Below are positions 40,242 through 53,639 of a DNA stretch of 64,000 nt, piece by piece; the stretch's first letter is position 1, and the number at the start of each line of letters is the position of its first letter. Origin of the DNA: Agelaius tricolor (taxonomy: Eukaryota > Chordata > Aves > Passeriformes > Icteridae); assembly GCA_023055355.1 (NCBI GenBank), contig JALJCS010000024.1, forward strand, positions 8,757,501 through 8,821,500, read 5' to 3'. Below the pieces are notes generated by a model that was not told where the DNA came from, searched no databases, and saw only the letters and a program-made list of their open reading frames with translations. A program made the translations under genes and the position numbers.

Positions 40242-41769
40242 GAACTCAACATTATTAGATCTAAGTCTTTAATGAGGATCACTAATTTCCCGTGAAAATT
40301 GCATTTTGTTTATATTGAAAATTGTATTGTATAATTGTATATTTTATCACATTTTCTGTGAAAAGTAAGAAGAAAGAAAAGGAAGATCTTAGGACAAGCT
40401 CTGCACAGACTTCTTTATTGCTAAGCCTGTCAAACCCTTGGTTAAGAGCTCTGGTGTACCCTTCTTGGCCAGCTGAAGTTAATTCTACTCATGCATGGCT
40501 GAGCTGCTTAGGATTCAGCTGCTGAACTGCTTGGCATTCAAATACTAACAAGAAACAGGGATCTTTTGCATTAGCATGACTCTTTCAGGCACAGTGGCTC
40601 AGCAGATGAAATAAGACTGGTTCAGCTCCCATGCATGGATGGGGAGGAGGGAGAGGGATATCCTTGGCAACTGTGCCAAGGTCTGTCCAAACCCTGGGAG
40701 ATCTGTGCCATTCTGTTGAGAGGAGCTGATGGTGAAGGGCCTGTATAGTGTCTCTTCCTTCTCTCTTTTTTTCTCCTGCCTGAACTTACATAACAATTCA
40801 GGACTGACAGAAAGGAGCCAATAACCCATTATTGCTTCTCCATAATTTGGCTTTGTCTTGGCCACTTCTTTACAACCTCCTAGTTTGTCATGTTAGCAGA
40901 GCTGTGTTTCCTCATCACAACTTTTTTTAATCGTGAAGGGATAAGGTCAACTGAACTATATATGTATATATTGTCACTACTAATACTTCAGGCAGACACA
41001 GAGCTTTTTCTCTGATTAAAGTGATGTGCAGTAATATCAGGAGGTGTTGGATTATGTCATGTTTTTCCCCGTTACTCAAACAGAGCTTGAGCAACTGAAG
41101 GTTGTTCCTGGACTCCCAAGCACATCATTTGTATCATCTTGCAAATCCTTCCCTTTCCATCATCCTGCTTTTCATAAAAATGACTGCTAGAACATGAGGG
41201 AGAGTTGGCAAGCCTTCTGCAATATTTTGGCATGTGGGAAGGGGTCTCTCAACCTGCAGCAAAGCAGTTCCTTCAGACTGCCACCAGCTGGGATGTTTGC
41301 AGCTTTTTTGTCATCTTGTCTCATGCCCAGATGACAGAAAGGTTTATTATTCTGGGCAATTAGGGTGAATGTTCCTCACTTGTTTTTCATCTTTGGTATG
41401 ATAAATTTGGTGATGAAACCCTGAAGAGTGTTTTAATGCTGTTTTTTTGCTTATGCAGAGGCTGAAGGCCAGTAACATTATAAAATGTCATGCCTGGCCT
41501 CCCTTACCCGTGTTTAATAGAAGTAATTAAAAGTGTTACCATGTTGTTGCATTACCTACAGCAATAATCAAATAACTGTATACAATAATCAATTAGCTGT
41601 AAACACTCCCAGAGTGTGAGAAGTGGTGGCCACATCTTGGCCAAGGCTGAAGGACTGATGGGAAGCCTTTGCCAGGGTAACAGGCAAACACTGTACTGGG
41701 AGTGTTGTCTGCAAGAGATGTCAAATAATCCTCAGGGCCCAAATAACCTTGGAGGGCCTCATCTAGAGC

Positions 41770-42195
41770 AGGGTCTCATGTGGGGCACTGTGCTTGAGGG
41801 ATAATTTGGACTATGACTTATAAAAGAGATTTCAGTACAAAAGCAAAAGGAATATTCAGAAGTTCTGAGGATGCAACCTGTGAGAGGTTGGGAAGGGATT
41901 TCAGTTGTTTAGCAGAGAGGAAAATGAGGAGAGGCATCACAATAGTCTTCAGGTATGTTAAGGCTGCAATAAAAACAGCGTGTTCCCCCTATATTCTGTG
42001 GGTAGAACCAGTGTAGATGGGCTTAAGACTCAAAAAAGAAGATTGATAATACATGTTAGAACCACTTTTTCTTAGGTTAATAGTTTGAAGGTTGGGTTTG
42101 ATTGCCAGGTAAAAGGTTGGACTGATTTCCCTGAGGAGTGAGATAGCTGGTCTCACCTAGGATGAGAATGATCTTCCTCAATGTTGCTTTCAGCC
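41770..42195 (+). mobile_element. Degraded CR1/L3-type LINE fragment
   Basis: The order of weakly conserved blocks fits an old L3/CR1 3' end. These are 'agcagggtctcatgtggggc', a 'ttgggaagggatttcagttg' block, 'aatgaggagaggcatcacaa' with 'tagtcttcaggtatgttaag', and 'ggttggactgatttccctga'. Identity is low, the terminal repeats are gone, and boundaries are approximate. Confidence 0.5.
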
Positions 42196-45100
42196 ATAAT
42201 CTTGGAATGAACACAAACTATTTGTGTTGTGTGCATTCTCCTGGTTTTTTAAACCCTTTCCCATGCAAAAGATTGATCTTTCCTCATGCTAATGCATAAT
42301 GATGTCTAAACAAAGTAAACTTAAACAATAGTAAAGGACATTTTTCATGAGGGTAGCTTGGATTTTCTGGCTGCTCTCTTCAGTGACCTGACAGCTTGTT
42401 TACTCATCATACAGTATGATGGTCATACATTAAATAACTAATGAAAAATAGTTTTGACCTCTTGGAAGCTTTAAATGCTAAAATACCATTGCTTCACTTA
42501 TCATATTCATAGTTCTTCTCAAATCACAGTTTCATGTTCACCCAAAGCTGCTCTCCCATAGAACTTTATATTTGAAATTATTCTGTTCTTTTTCTTCTTT
42601 TCTTCTTTTATTGTGTTGAAATTCAGTTCTACAGTCATAGCAAAATTGACATGTCCTTCACCTATTCGCCCTTGGAAGCAGCTACAGGATTGGCTGCTTT
42701 GTCACCTCTTCTCAACAGCAATACCTTCCCTTTCTCTCCCTCCCCTTTGCCTCTCAAATGGCCAGAATTTGAAAACCATCTGCTGTCAGGCTGGGACGTG
42801 CTTTCTGTTTCCTTTCAGTTTTTGGTTGCTGGCACCTCTCAGTCGCTGATGAGAGCGCATCCCTGTCCTGATCAGCTCCGCTCTCCCGAGAGCCAGCCCG
42901 CCAGGGACACGGCTGGCAAAAGGCGGGGTGGTGCAGTGTACAACTCTGTCTTATTAAAGTCTCCAGGAGGAAAATGTCCAGCTGAGTGTTTAAAGGAGGG
43001 AATGCTGGAGAGGCTCTGACAGAGCAGACATCTTCTGGCACTGCGGTCTGTCCTTCCTTCCGCCTGCTTCTGCTGTCTCATCCTGCTTCCTCTGATGGCT
43101 GCTGCTTTAGAAGTGGCTTTAGTACAAAAAGGGTTTTCTTTGAAGTATTGTGGAAATGCCATTTCTAAGAAAATATGACCAGCAAAATCCCAGCTTTCTT
43201 TTTCAGCTATCTGGTTAGAGCACAGCACACAGTATCTGTGTTTCTCCTCTTCTGGTGTAATATTAAATCTTTCAGTGACTTTTACGGTTCAATTGCTTTT
43301 GGCAAACTTCAGTTCTCCATCTTAAACCCACGCACTTGTATAAACATAACTGGCTTCAAGCTGTGTCAAATATAATCACTTAGCTACAAACACAAAAACA
43401 CCCAGATATAATTGCTAAGATTCCACTTTTTATAAACATTTTAGACTGAAAATGAGAATTTGGAGTGACAATCACACCCCGCTTCCTAGAACCTTTTTGG
43501 TTCTTCCATTCATTTTTCCCTGTTGTCATCCTTTTCTATTCACTAAAAGCACATTTTTGCTGCTCTGATCCCCACAGAAATATATTCTGCCTAAATTGTG
43601 TCTTAAAAAATACACAGAGACACATGACAATGGGAAATACAAAGCAAAAGCTGAAATATGACACCAGCATTCCTTAAGGAGAGGAATACTGAATATTAAG
43701 TGAAATCCTGAAGTTTCTTGTGCTGCTGCCTAAAAGCAGCTTGATATGGGTGGTGAGCATTAAAAACTAAACTATGTTGAGGAAGGAGTGGAGTCAGCAA
43801 AACAATTCAAATAATGCATTGGCTTTATGTTTCTGTTCGAGAGTAAACATTAGTCAAATAGGAAAAAAAGAAACTAAAAAATCATTTTAAAAAAGTCAGT
43901 ATGCTGGCAAAAACAAACCCACAAGTGGTGGGGCAGAAGAGATTGCAGGGTTTATTTTGAGGAGGCTCTTAGGATATTTTTGAGCAATTCCTCCCTCCCA
44001 CACAGTGCTCCAAAGCAGTGGATCACTTTCGGCTTTGTTTGAAAGTTAAAAATACTAACCAGAAAAAAAAGAAAACCCAAACAACAAACAACCCCCCCCC
44101 CCCGTGCTTTTTTTAAAAATTGCCAGTAAAAGCGTGGAAGTTTTGTTCTGTGCAAACGGTGTCAAAACAGCTTTCAGTCCCCCAGCACTACCCAAACTTG
44201 AACTTTCTGAAAGGCTCTTCCTGCGATTCAGAAAATGTAGTTGCACTTTGCATGAACATCACAAGCTGTAATAAGAATTCAGCTTGTTTCATACTCATCT
44301 GTAATTCTATCCTTTGGTTTAAAAAAAAAGCCAAACAAAAAAAAAAAAACCCAAGAAAAACCAACTGTGTCACACAAATATTAAGCCATGTGTTACCATC
44401 CATTAAGCTGCAGCTCTGGGACTGCTGAGACTCCAGGAAGGGTAGATGAACATGAATTAGCTGCTGATCCTTTTGCAGGCTTCACTCCTACACTTGCCCA
44501 GGTATTGTCTAATTCACTCCCCAAACACACTTCCCAAAACCCTGTGAACAGAGCTTGGAGCTGCTTTCAGGGTAGGCAAGGATGGTGGTTGCTTGTGTTG
44601 ATTATGTGGAAGGTATTAACTACTGAACAGCCTGTAAATATTTACTGAGCTGTAAAAGTCACAGAAAACTGAAAAGTTTTGGATAATATTAAAAAAAACC
44701 CTTGAGAATCTTTTCTAGCTCTTCGTACAACCTAGGTATAAATTAAATTGTAAGTTACATTATTGTCTTCTCAAATGATAAAAATACTCCAAATTTCATA
44801 GTAAAATAGCTGAATTGTTGAGAATTCCAAAGGTTTGTTTTCTCTGTGGTCCAATTTGTTCCATTGACAAAAGCATATGGTTAATATTACTAAAGAAAGT
44901 ACACACTTTTATTGATGGAACTGCCTTCATTCACTTGGTTTTGGAATACATGGGTTTACTTAGGGAAAACCCAGATGTAGATGATTAGATGAAAGGGAAA
45001 ACCACCAAAAACAATAGGATGAGACTAAATCTGTGGAGCCACCATAATGTATCTGCATATCTGGATTGCTATTTTCTCATAATGAGTAACAGGACCCGGA

Positions 45101-48100
45101 AACCCTTTAACATATGTTACGTTCACAATGAATCAACTCACAGTTTTACTCATATCCTTTTTATACTTTTATAAAACAAAATTTGGATCTGGTTCCAGCA
45201 ATTTAGAAATGTTTTATGGCAACTGAGTCAAAGAATTTGGCAGGTTTTGCAGTTTGGAAGGCCACTGGAATGTTTTGAAAAAGCCATACTAACGTCTTAG
45301 TAATAATGAGGTAAAAGTGATAAAGATTTCTTTGTTGCAGAATGTAGGATTCTAATTTTTATTTGAATAGTTGGAGAATATTCACTCTAAGAGATTCCTG
45401 TAGGTTTTGTCTTTCAGATGATATATTCTCTGTAAGGAAGGAGTCATCCATGGGGAACCTTCTGACTTTTTCTGTATTTGCATGGAGATGGATGGTTTGA
45501 TTTGATATGAAGAAATGGACTGCCCTGTTTTGTTAATAGATTTGTTTAGATAAACTTGTTAAAAAATAATTGCAAAAATTTCTGGTCTCTACCTATAAAT
45601 TGCAAAAACCAGTTACAAATACATATTGGTTTTCTAATATCAAGCTTAGGTTTTCAGGGAAGTAACAGATAGACAATGTAGGATAGAGTTTTTGTGTTTA
45701 ACATAAGGGCCAAGAAGGTACCAGGTGCTCCCTGGAAATTATGAGAGTGTAATAAGAAAAAAAATCTCACCCCTCTTTCTTAAATATTTAAATGTCAATG
45801 AACCACCATGTCAAAATGTTTAATGTGGGCAACATGATTGGCATAAATAACATGATCTGGCATAAATAACTGATGTTTTTTCTGTTAAGTTTGCTGCCTA
45901 GCAAAATACGTGTGCGGTTTTTGGCAGTAAGCATTAACAATTCCTAACAAATAGAATCTTGTCACTGATGCTGCACTTTTCCAGAAGGACTGGGATGAGG
46001 AATAAGTGCAAAGGGTTAAGGAACTGGTTTCTGGCTGCCACAGTATTAAGTATTTTAGGAATATAGCTGGATCTTCTTGTAAATCAGAGTAAAGTAAGGA
46101 GTAAATGCATGAAAGTTAACAGAACACTACACAGTTAAAGTCAGGGTCTGATTGTGTTGTGTTTTTACTCCATTATGGTGTATTTATTCCATTATGTCAG
46201 CTAGCATGGCACATGAGGGCCTGTTGGTACAGGAATTGTTGGATCATTTTGTTTGTGGAGAAGTTACATTGTCAGTGGTTTGACTCTGGTGTCCTTCCTG
46301 AGCATCGTGCTGTGTTAGGTGTTTGATGTCACGGTGGGAAGAGGCATGTTGGGAGTCTGATCACTTCCATCTGTAATCAGAGGACTTCAGGATATTGCAA
46401 CATTTGTGAAAAGAAGCGTGTCAGTGTGTCACAGTGGTGAGAGATCTTAAATAAATTCAACATAGGCTGTACTAGAAGAACGTGAAGAACCTGAGACTAA
46501 AATGTTGCAATCTAAATTTCCAGCCTCCCTTATCTGATCATTGAAGCCACTGATTTACAGAGTAATGAAGCTTGAAAACCACCAGGAGCTCAGCAGGGTT
46601 ATCCATCTTTGGATCAGCTTACAGGGCTGGAGTTATACTGAGTTCTTGACACTGAAGGTCACTCCTTGGCTACCAGCAGAGGAATAATCCTGCTTTGGCT
46701 GTCTTAGACCTTGAGACTGAACAAAGACCTTGAGATTTTGATTTTCTTGTTAAGTGGTTTGTGTCTGATATGTGTGCCACTGGGACACATGCAGGATGCC
46801 TTTGGGGTTTGATATACCTTCCCATGTACACTTGTAGCACTGGTTTGCAGAGCAGGTGTCCCATCTGCCAGGGACAGCAGAGGCAGCAGGGACCTGGGCT
46901 TCATGGGCACTGAATGCATAGGGGCACAATTGTGCACTACAGAGATGTTGTTTCTCGTTTGTGTTTTTTTATAGTAACAGAACTCTAGGGAAAAACAATG
47001 TTTGCTCATTGTTTTGAGGGACAGCAGGAACAGCATATTTGTATTTCGTCATAAATTGTTAATGCCTTCAGTCCAGTTATGATGATAAATTATTAATTAT
47101 TCACCATTTTGTACTCTTCTGTATCTTAACATGGCATAGGTGGCTTGTTTCTCACTGGAGCATTAGGAAGGGAATGCATCTGGTAATAGCAAGACTTTCA
47201 TGAATTTGAAACAAATTAGATTAGGGAAAACAGAAGAGTGAACAATCTTAGACTATCTATTAGTGTTTGAACAAAGTTGTATTTCACTCAAGATTTTTCA
47301 TTTAAAATATATATTAGTAGATCATAATTCTTCATTTTTTGTTGTATTTTTAGGTTTGATTTCTCCACTTCCAGTGCCAGTAGTTATTATATAAAATCAG
47401 TAGTTATTTTAACTGGCAGTCACATCATTAACAATCTGTGCAGGTTTTTTGTTGTTGCAGTTCATATTTACCAAATGCTTTTATTTTTTCTCTTAAAAGC
47501 TGTTTACTCATAAATTATTTCCCTGTTTCAATACAGAATGTGAAATAGTTTGTGTACTTTTTCAGTAGATGCTGAAGCAAAAGAAAGGAAATTTGGGCCA
47601 CACAGTCATCATTGGCATTTGTTAGGATTATTATGCTGTATAACAGTTTGCTTTTACTAAATATCTTTTGATTGGCCACCAAGCCTTTCCTGGACTTTTA
47701 AAATTTGACAGTTGAGTCATGCATGTAATTTCAAAGATTATAGTAGACATCTGGAATTGGATTACAAGTTTATGGGTGTTTGACTTCATGGCAATCCTAA
47801 TTTTAGACTATTCTTTAAACAAATAAATCTACTATTTAGTTCAGACAGATGCCAAATAAATGGCTTCTGCCAACCTGGCTAATTTTTTCCCCTTTTTCCC
47901 TCTGAATACAAAGATAAGTGTTCTGTTAGTGTTCATTTGAAGGGACACAGTAGTTGGATATGTACATCTATTAATCTTTAGGCTATTAATTGAAATTTGG
48001 CCAACCTCAAAGTCATTAGCATGATTGAGGCTGTTTCTAGCTAGTGTGAAATGAGCTGGAAGTCTTATCTAAATATAGATAGGCATCTATAATAAAAAGC

Positions 48101-48834
48101 TTTTGCTGCAACTGATGCAGAAAATATATATGTGGTGGGCATAATTAAGTATATAAATAACAAATTTTGCATTCCTGGGATGTAAAAAAGTTTTTTTTAC
48201 CTAGAAAAAAAGTTGTCTGAATCATTGTTTGAGGTCTTCTAGTGGAGAGTATCTTTTTGAGTTTTCCCTTACATTATTCTGCTATGCCTGCACATGCTGC
48301 TTTTGGAAATAAGACTTTAGTTTTCGTGACTGAGATGTATTTCAGACACAGTGGAATAACCTTCAGTATAATTACAATGTCTGTGTGTGGATGAAACCTT
48401 GAGATGAATGTAGTTTTGATCCAGAATGGAAAGATGTAAGAACTGTGTCTCTCCTAACATTAAGATAAGTACTAGAGGCAGATGAGATTAAATGTGAATA
48501 AGCCAACCTGAACATCTAGTCCTGCAAGTAGTGGTACTGTCTATAGCTATAGTAAAGCCTTAGTTCATTTCACACTGTTTTGCAATCTTCTGGGTATTAC
48601 TGTAATGAAAATAGTAAAAGTATTGTCAATATTTGTAACTGTCATCAAAAGACTTGTTCTGCAGACGTGTGTATTCTGCAGAAAGTTCTCTGTTCATAAT
48701 TCAGTTAAATGAACTTAAATGTATTAAACTTAAAAACACCCCACACATTTGCCATTGTAGATGCAAAAAGAATGTAGAATTAAATGTCTTTAGAAATTTC
48801 AGTCATTTTACAGGCTGGGATCTATTACAGCCAT
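42196..48834. other. Intronic stretch, middle-distal part
   Basis: A slightly CpG-richer patch lies near 42840-42930. A/C-rich tracts occur at 44062-44103 (ending in C12) and 44320-44362. About 47830-48130 looks unique and TAAT-rich and might be a conserved element. No exon is supported; open frames such as 42651-43019 + and 44120-44428 + have no domains. Confidence 0.4.
44062..44103 (-). repeat. A/C-rich tract ending in C12
   Basis: A run of A8, AAAACCC and AACAA units ends in twelve consecutive C (44092-44103). Read on the minus strand it is a G12 plus T/G tract similar to those on the + strand elsewhere in the window. Confidence 0.9.
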
Positions 48835-49247
48835 AGATCATCTCCCTGGAGCATGGAGTATTTCCCTTTTGGGAAAGGCTGAGGGAGCTGGGCCTGTTCA
48901 GCCTTGAGGATACTGAAGGGAATCTTAAAGGTGCATACAAATACCTTAAGGGCAGGTGTCATGATGGTGGGGTCAGGCTCTTTTCAGTGCTGCCCAGAGA
49001 CAGGGTAGGGGCAACAGGCACAGACTGAGCACAGGAAGTTCCATCTAAATATGTGGGAAATCTTCTTTACATTGAGGCTGAAAGAGGACTGCAACAGGGA
49101 AATAATTTTGTGGTCTCTTCTCTGGAGATAGGCACAACCTGCTGGGGTGCAGCCCTGTATAACCTGCTCTAGGTGAAGCTCCTTGAGTTGGGCTAGGTGA
49201 TCTCCACAGGTCTCTTCCAACCCCAAGCATTCTATAATTCTGTGACA
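48835..49247 (+). mobile_element. CR1 LINE, 3' end copy (~410 bp)
   Basis: A longer and better preserved CR1 3' region. It starts with 'ggaaaggctgagggagctgg' and 'gcctgttcagccttgaggat'. It then has 'tcaggctcttttcagtgctg', 'cccagagacagggtaggggc', 'aacaggcacagactgagcac' and 'aggtgatctccacaggtctc'. It ends in 'ttccaaccccaagcattcta' and 'taattctgtgac'. The segment between 'gaggctgaaagaggactgca' and 'ctggagataggcacaacctg' is shorter than in a typical copy. It is co-oriented with the probable host gene. Minus-strand open frames here are shadows of the element. Confidence 0.9.
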
Positions 49248-52200
49248 GAAGGATGTCAGAGTCTCACGTCACTTTGGCCACTAAGACTGAAGGAGATGGG
49301 GAAAACCTTCATGTAGAGCATCAAGCTCTGCCTGCCTTTGTGAGGAGGAGCAGACAGGGTGATTAGAGAAAAGAATGGTAATGAATCTGTCAGTATGTGT
49401 CCTCCTGTTTGGATGAAATGACACCTTCCTGCCAGAGCATGTACCAGCCTTCTGAGGACCCCAGAGAAGGTCTGAATCTCTGAGTAGCTGGGTGCAGAAG
49501 GAGCATCTTCTGAAATGACTAGTCACATGAATTCAGATTATTATGGCTGTGACTGGTGTATTTTGCTTAATGTCTTGTAGGAGCAAACCTTAACAGCTGA
49601 TAAGGATGAAGGTTCCCCAGGTGTCATCTACCCTGCAGCAAGTCTCCCCCAATACCTCTCAGGTCTAATTCTATTATGATGCTTTCCACTTTGAGAAATC
49701 TTTTTTTTTCCTTTATTTTCCTTAGCAACTTCATTACTATCAGAAAAAAGCCAACACTGGCCCTGCAGCACAAAGGATGGTTCCAAGGCATGGCTGTGCC
49801 TTTGTGCATGAAGGGTCTGTAGGAGAGAGGCTCAGCTTCCAGCAGAGTTGTTTTGTGCCTCAGGAAACCTGACCTTGTGCCATCATCAGGTCTGTAGTGC
49901 CAAGAGACAATGACCTAATACAAAAGCACTAGCAGGAAGTATTTAATGAAAATCTAGAAGTCACTTTCATGGAGACAGCTCCAAATTTTCTATATCTTAA
50001 TGTTAGCAAAGCATTCTCTTGAAATAGGAGTGACTTGTTGAACATATAAATGGATTTTGTGATTAAACTCAACTATTGAAAGATTGCATTTTCAACCTCA
50101 GAGTAAGGCATTAAAAAGAAGAACAAAAATCAGTTGCTCCAGAGTAATTTTAAAATGAAAGTCAGCAGCCCTGAGGACAGCACCTGGCTGGGTTGTTTTA
50201 CCAGGGACTTGGTTGGATTCATGATGAATGCACCAGATCTAGCAGTTGTGCAGCTACAGGGTGAGATGGCTCTTCCTCAAGGAGAAGGAATCCTTCCTTT
50301 TGCACTCAGCTGAGGTGCACTGCACTGCTGAGTCCAGTTCTTGATGGGGGGAAAAGCCAGAAACCCACAGCAGAAAGTGGGGACAGAGCAGCTCCACCCC
50401 TTCCCAACCATCAACAGTCTCACTGGGTTAGGAGCAAGGAATTGCATTTTCTAGCCAATGTGCCAGAGGAAAATAATCTAAGTTAACTTTTGTGTTTACT
50501 GTAAATTCTGCAGGTCTGTTTAGAATGACATTTCCCACATGTCTGAAAGCAAGAAGGTGTTTTAGGACTGTTTCTTTTATTACAATTGTCTCTGATATAA
50601 CGGGGATTTTTCTTTCATATGAAACTATATAAAAGTAGTACATTATGGCATTGACACTGTTTCCAAATTGATGTTTTTGTATTATTTAGAAAATGTTCCA
50701 AGCCAAAGGCAAATGCCCCAAATTAGCTTAGAAACAATATAACTCAAAGAAAAAATCGTCCCCTGGTTAAAATCCAGCTCTGGAAAAAGGGAGAATTAGA
50801 TTGTCATCCTAACTGGCACCAGCTCCTGCACAGCATTTGGCAGATTACTTAGGTCAGATTTAGGTGTGGTGTTTATGATTAAGTGAAGAGGCTCTGGTTT
50901 CCAAGCAGGTTGATATTTAATGATATTTTAACTGATAATAAGGGCCAGTTCTCTCAAAAGTGCTGAAATTTGAGCTTTTGGGGATTTTAGAAATGAATCA
51001 ACTAAATGCACGTTTAGGAAAGTATGTAAAATAATTATGTAAGGACACAGACTTAAGTGTCCTTTTATTAACAAAATTACTTTAAGGAATTCTAATGCCA
51101 AAAATTAATAGGCATTTGAAAAGAATGAAATGCATGGCTGTTAAAAAGGTACGAAACAGACTAAAATAATAGCAGTTCATTTTTTCCCTCCAAAAATAAA
51201 TACTACAATTGAGAAGATAGTGCAAGTTACAAAAGCTTTTATTTACCTCATTTTGAATAGAATTGGAATTTATTTCTGCTTCAGAACAAAAGTTTGGAGG
51301 AGAAAAAAAGAAGTTTCCTATTACAGATGATTTTAATTTACTCCTAATAAATCTGACTTGTATTATACTCATTCTTCTGAGCTCTTATTGGAAACTGCCT
51401 GAGCAGAAAGTTCATTTTTCCTGAAAAGTCACACTTCCTCCTGGATGTGAGTAAGAACGTGTATGTTTATTTAGTAATTTATTTTTTTTAAAACTAAATA
51501 AAAGACCTCTCCAAATACACAGGACTGCCAAGAAGTGGATATTTGCCGGTAATTTTCGTGGTAAGTTTCCAGAACATCTTTTTCTAACATAAAACACTGT
51601 GTTATTCTGAGGTGTAATAAAATGTTCTTGTGCTTTTAAAGCATTAAAAAATGGCTCTGAAACACTGGCTGTAAATGAGAGGACCTTATCTCAGTACCTC
51701 AGGTTGGTGGGACTTACGTTTCTTCTTGATAGAAGACTTCTGAACAGGTCTCTGGTTCTCAGGAGGGATCTCTCACTACCCCACATGGTGTTCGTGCTTG
51801 GCACATTGCAAATCTCACCTCCTGGTGTGGCAGTTTCTCATGGTCTTGAGGAGAAGAGAGAAGAATGGTTGAGGGGGTGCAAAAGAGCACTGGATCATTA
51901 CAGCATTTGGCTCTTGCTGAGGAAATGGCCATTTAACCCTCCACTACCTCCTCCTTCTAGCAAGAGTACACCAAGACATAACTCCATCAGAGCTGACCCT
52001 TGGCAGTGATCTGTGTGTTCCATAAACCTCCTTTCACTGGAGGCTCTCACAAGTGCTCAGTTAACAGCAATGTGATGTTAGAAACAGAGAAACTTCATAA
52101 TTCTGGGATGGGAGCTCCTTTGCTTCCCCCTCTCTTGCTGCCATGGTGAAGCTGGTGGCTCTGGCACACCGGTCAGCATCTTTTTGTGAAAAGCACAGCT

Positions 52201-53536
52201 GGACAGCTGCGTTCCCACCAGACTATTACATTAATGTTCATCAAAATTATACTTTACCTGCTTTAATGGACCTAAATCCTGCTATAAAGCAGACTTCTGT
52301 TTTCAGGAATTCAGCATATTCTTGTACAATGCCAAAATAAATAGGGGGTAGGAGACAGGGATGAAACAGAGCTAATGAGGGTTTTATGCTGAGTGAATGT
52401 TTGGACTGTAAACTCTACAGTGGTTTGGGCTGTGTATACACACTTGTGTTCTAAGGAGGCTGATCTCAACACCAGTGTCCAACAATAAATAAGATTTTGC
52501 AAAGAGAATAAATAAAATTTTGAGAAGACAGATAAGGCTGCAGCCTGTCCAAAGCTGAAAGGCAGCAGAGAGGCTCATTATGAGGTGCTGAACCTATAAG
52601 AAAACATTAGGATTCAATGCCCTTGAAAAACATGTGTAAATTAGAAAAGAATTTCATACAATTAAGTGAAACCCAAAATAATAAGCAAATAAACTATGAC
52701 CCAGACTATTCCTTGAACTCCACTTTGCCCTTGACTTTTCTGCTGATTCACTGACACCAAGACATGCTCCAGTGTAGGGGCAGAAACAGGGACAAATTGT
52801 GATGGAATCAAATACTGCTAAGATCCTGCCAAAGCAGATGCAGCCCTTTTCTCCTCTCTGTCCATGTCTGAGGGCACTGTTGCCAGAGATCCAGCTTTCT
52901 AGCAAAGGCACAAAAAGAGCGTGCTCCATCCCATCATTTTGGTCACCTCGGCATAACGAGACTTCTGGGAAGTTTCTTATTAACCCCTGAGAAAATGATC
53001 ACCCTGTCTGGTCTGTGCCCTACCCTGTGGACAGAATCATTAGCAAAAGATACATTCTTTGCATCCTTGCTGATATTTTGTATTTTTACTTTTCAGTTGC
53101 ATTTTTCAAGTTTCTACCATACATATTATATCAGTTGTTTTCTTTGAATTGTGTTCACTCTCTTCAAAGTTCTTATGTTATTTAGCTTCCTGTTGTTTAA
53201 GTGGGAAAGACTATAGAAGGTATATGTTTATTTGTTCTTTTGGAAGAACTTCACTATTATTTGGACCACCTAGAAGATTAAATCCTGCCAAAGTATCAAT
53301 GACCTGTCCTGAGTCCTTTACTCAAAGGTATATACTGTAAATAAGGATAAATAACAATTCCTTATTGTCTTATGCAGGGAAAGTTAGAAATGACTGAAGA
53401 AATCAGACAGAAGGGCTGGATTGCTTGCTGGCAGACCTTTGGGATCATACTCTGCTTTTTACTTACATACATTTTACTTCTTGTCATGCTTTCATATTTC
53501 TATAGCTGAAAAAACACTTATAGCTGAAAAACCACC
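49248..53536. other. Intronic stretch before the long hairpin
   Basis: No repeat or exon recognised apart from an 18-bp tandem ('tatagctgaaaaa') at 53501-53536 that abuts the hairpin. Open frames on both strands are short and domain-free. Confidence 0.4.
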
Positions 53537-53639
53537 TCTTTTATAACACATATATGAAAGCAACATAAGGATTCTTGTGTATGCCATCCAAGCATACACA
53601 AGAATTCTTATGTTGCTTTCATATATGTGTTATAAAAGA
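53537..53639 (+). other. 103-bp near-perfect hairpin (48-bp stem, 7-nt loop)
   Basis: The left arm (53537-53584) pairs with the right arm (53592-53639) at every position except 53570 against 53606. That pair is a G-U wobble in a + strand transcript and an A-C mismatch on the other strand. The loop is catccaa (53585-53591). The arms include 'acacatatatgaaagcaaca' and its complement. The stem is longer and more perfect than a typical animal pre-miRNA. It could be a small-RNA precursor in a host intron, a short inverted-repeat transposon, or a recent template-switch duplication. The immediate upstream tandem 'tatagctgaaaaa' suggests local replication errors. Function is unknown. Confidence 0.95.

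Larger units (their letters stand above)
31068..41769. other. Intronic stretch, middle part
   Basis: Contains a small hairpin at 31332-31352, TA-rich patches near 32715-32745, a TATG/ACAC microsatellite (37376-37430), a G/T tract (38005-38070), a TA-rich repeat (39318-39375) and a 20-bp palindrome (40222-40241). No exon or RNA gene is supported. Confidence 0.4.
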
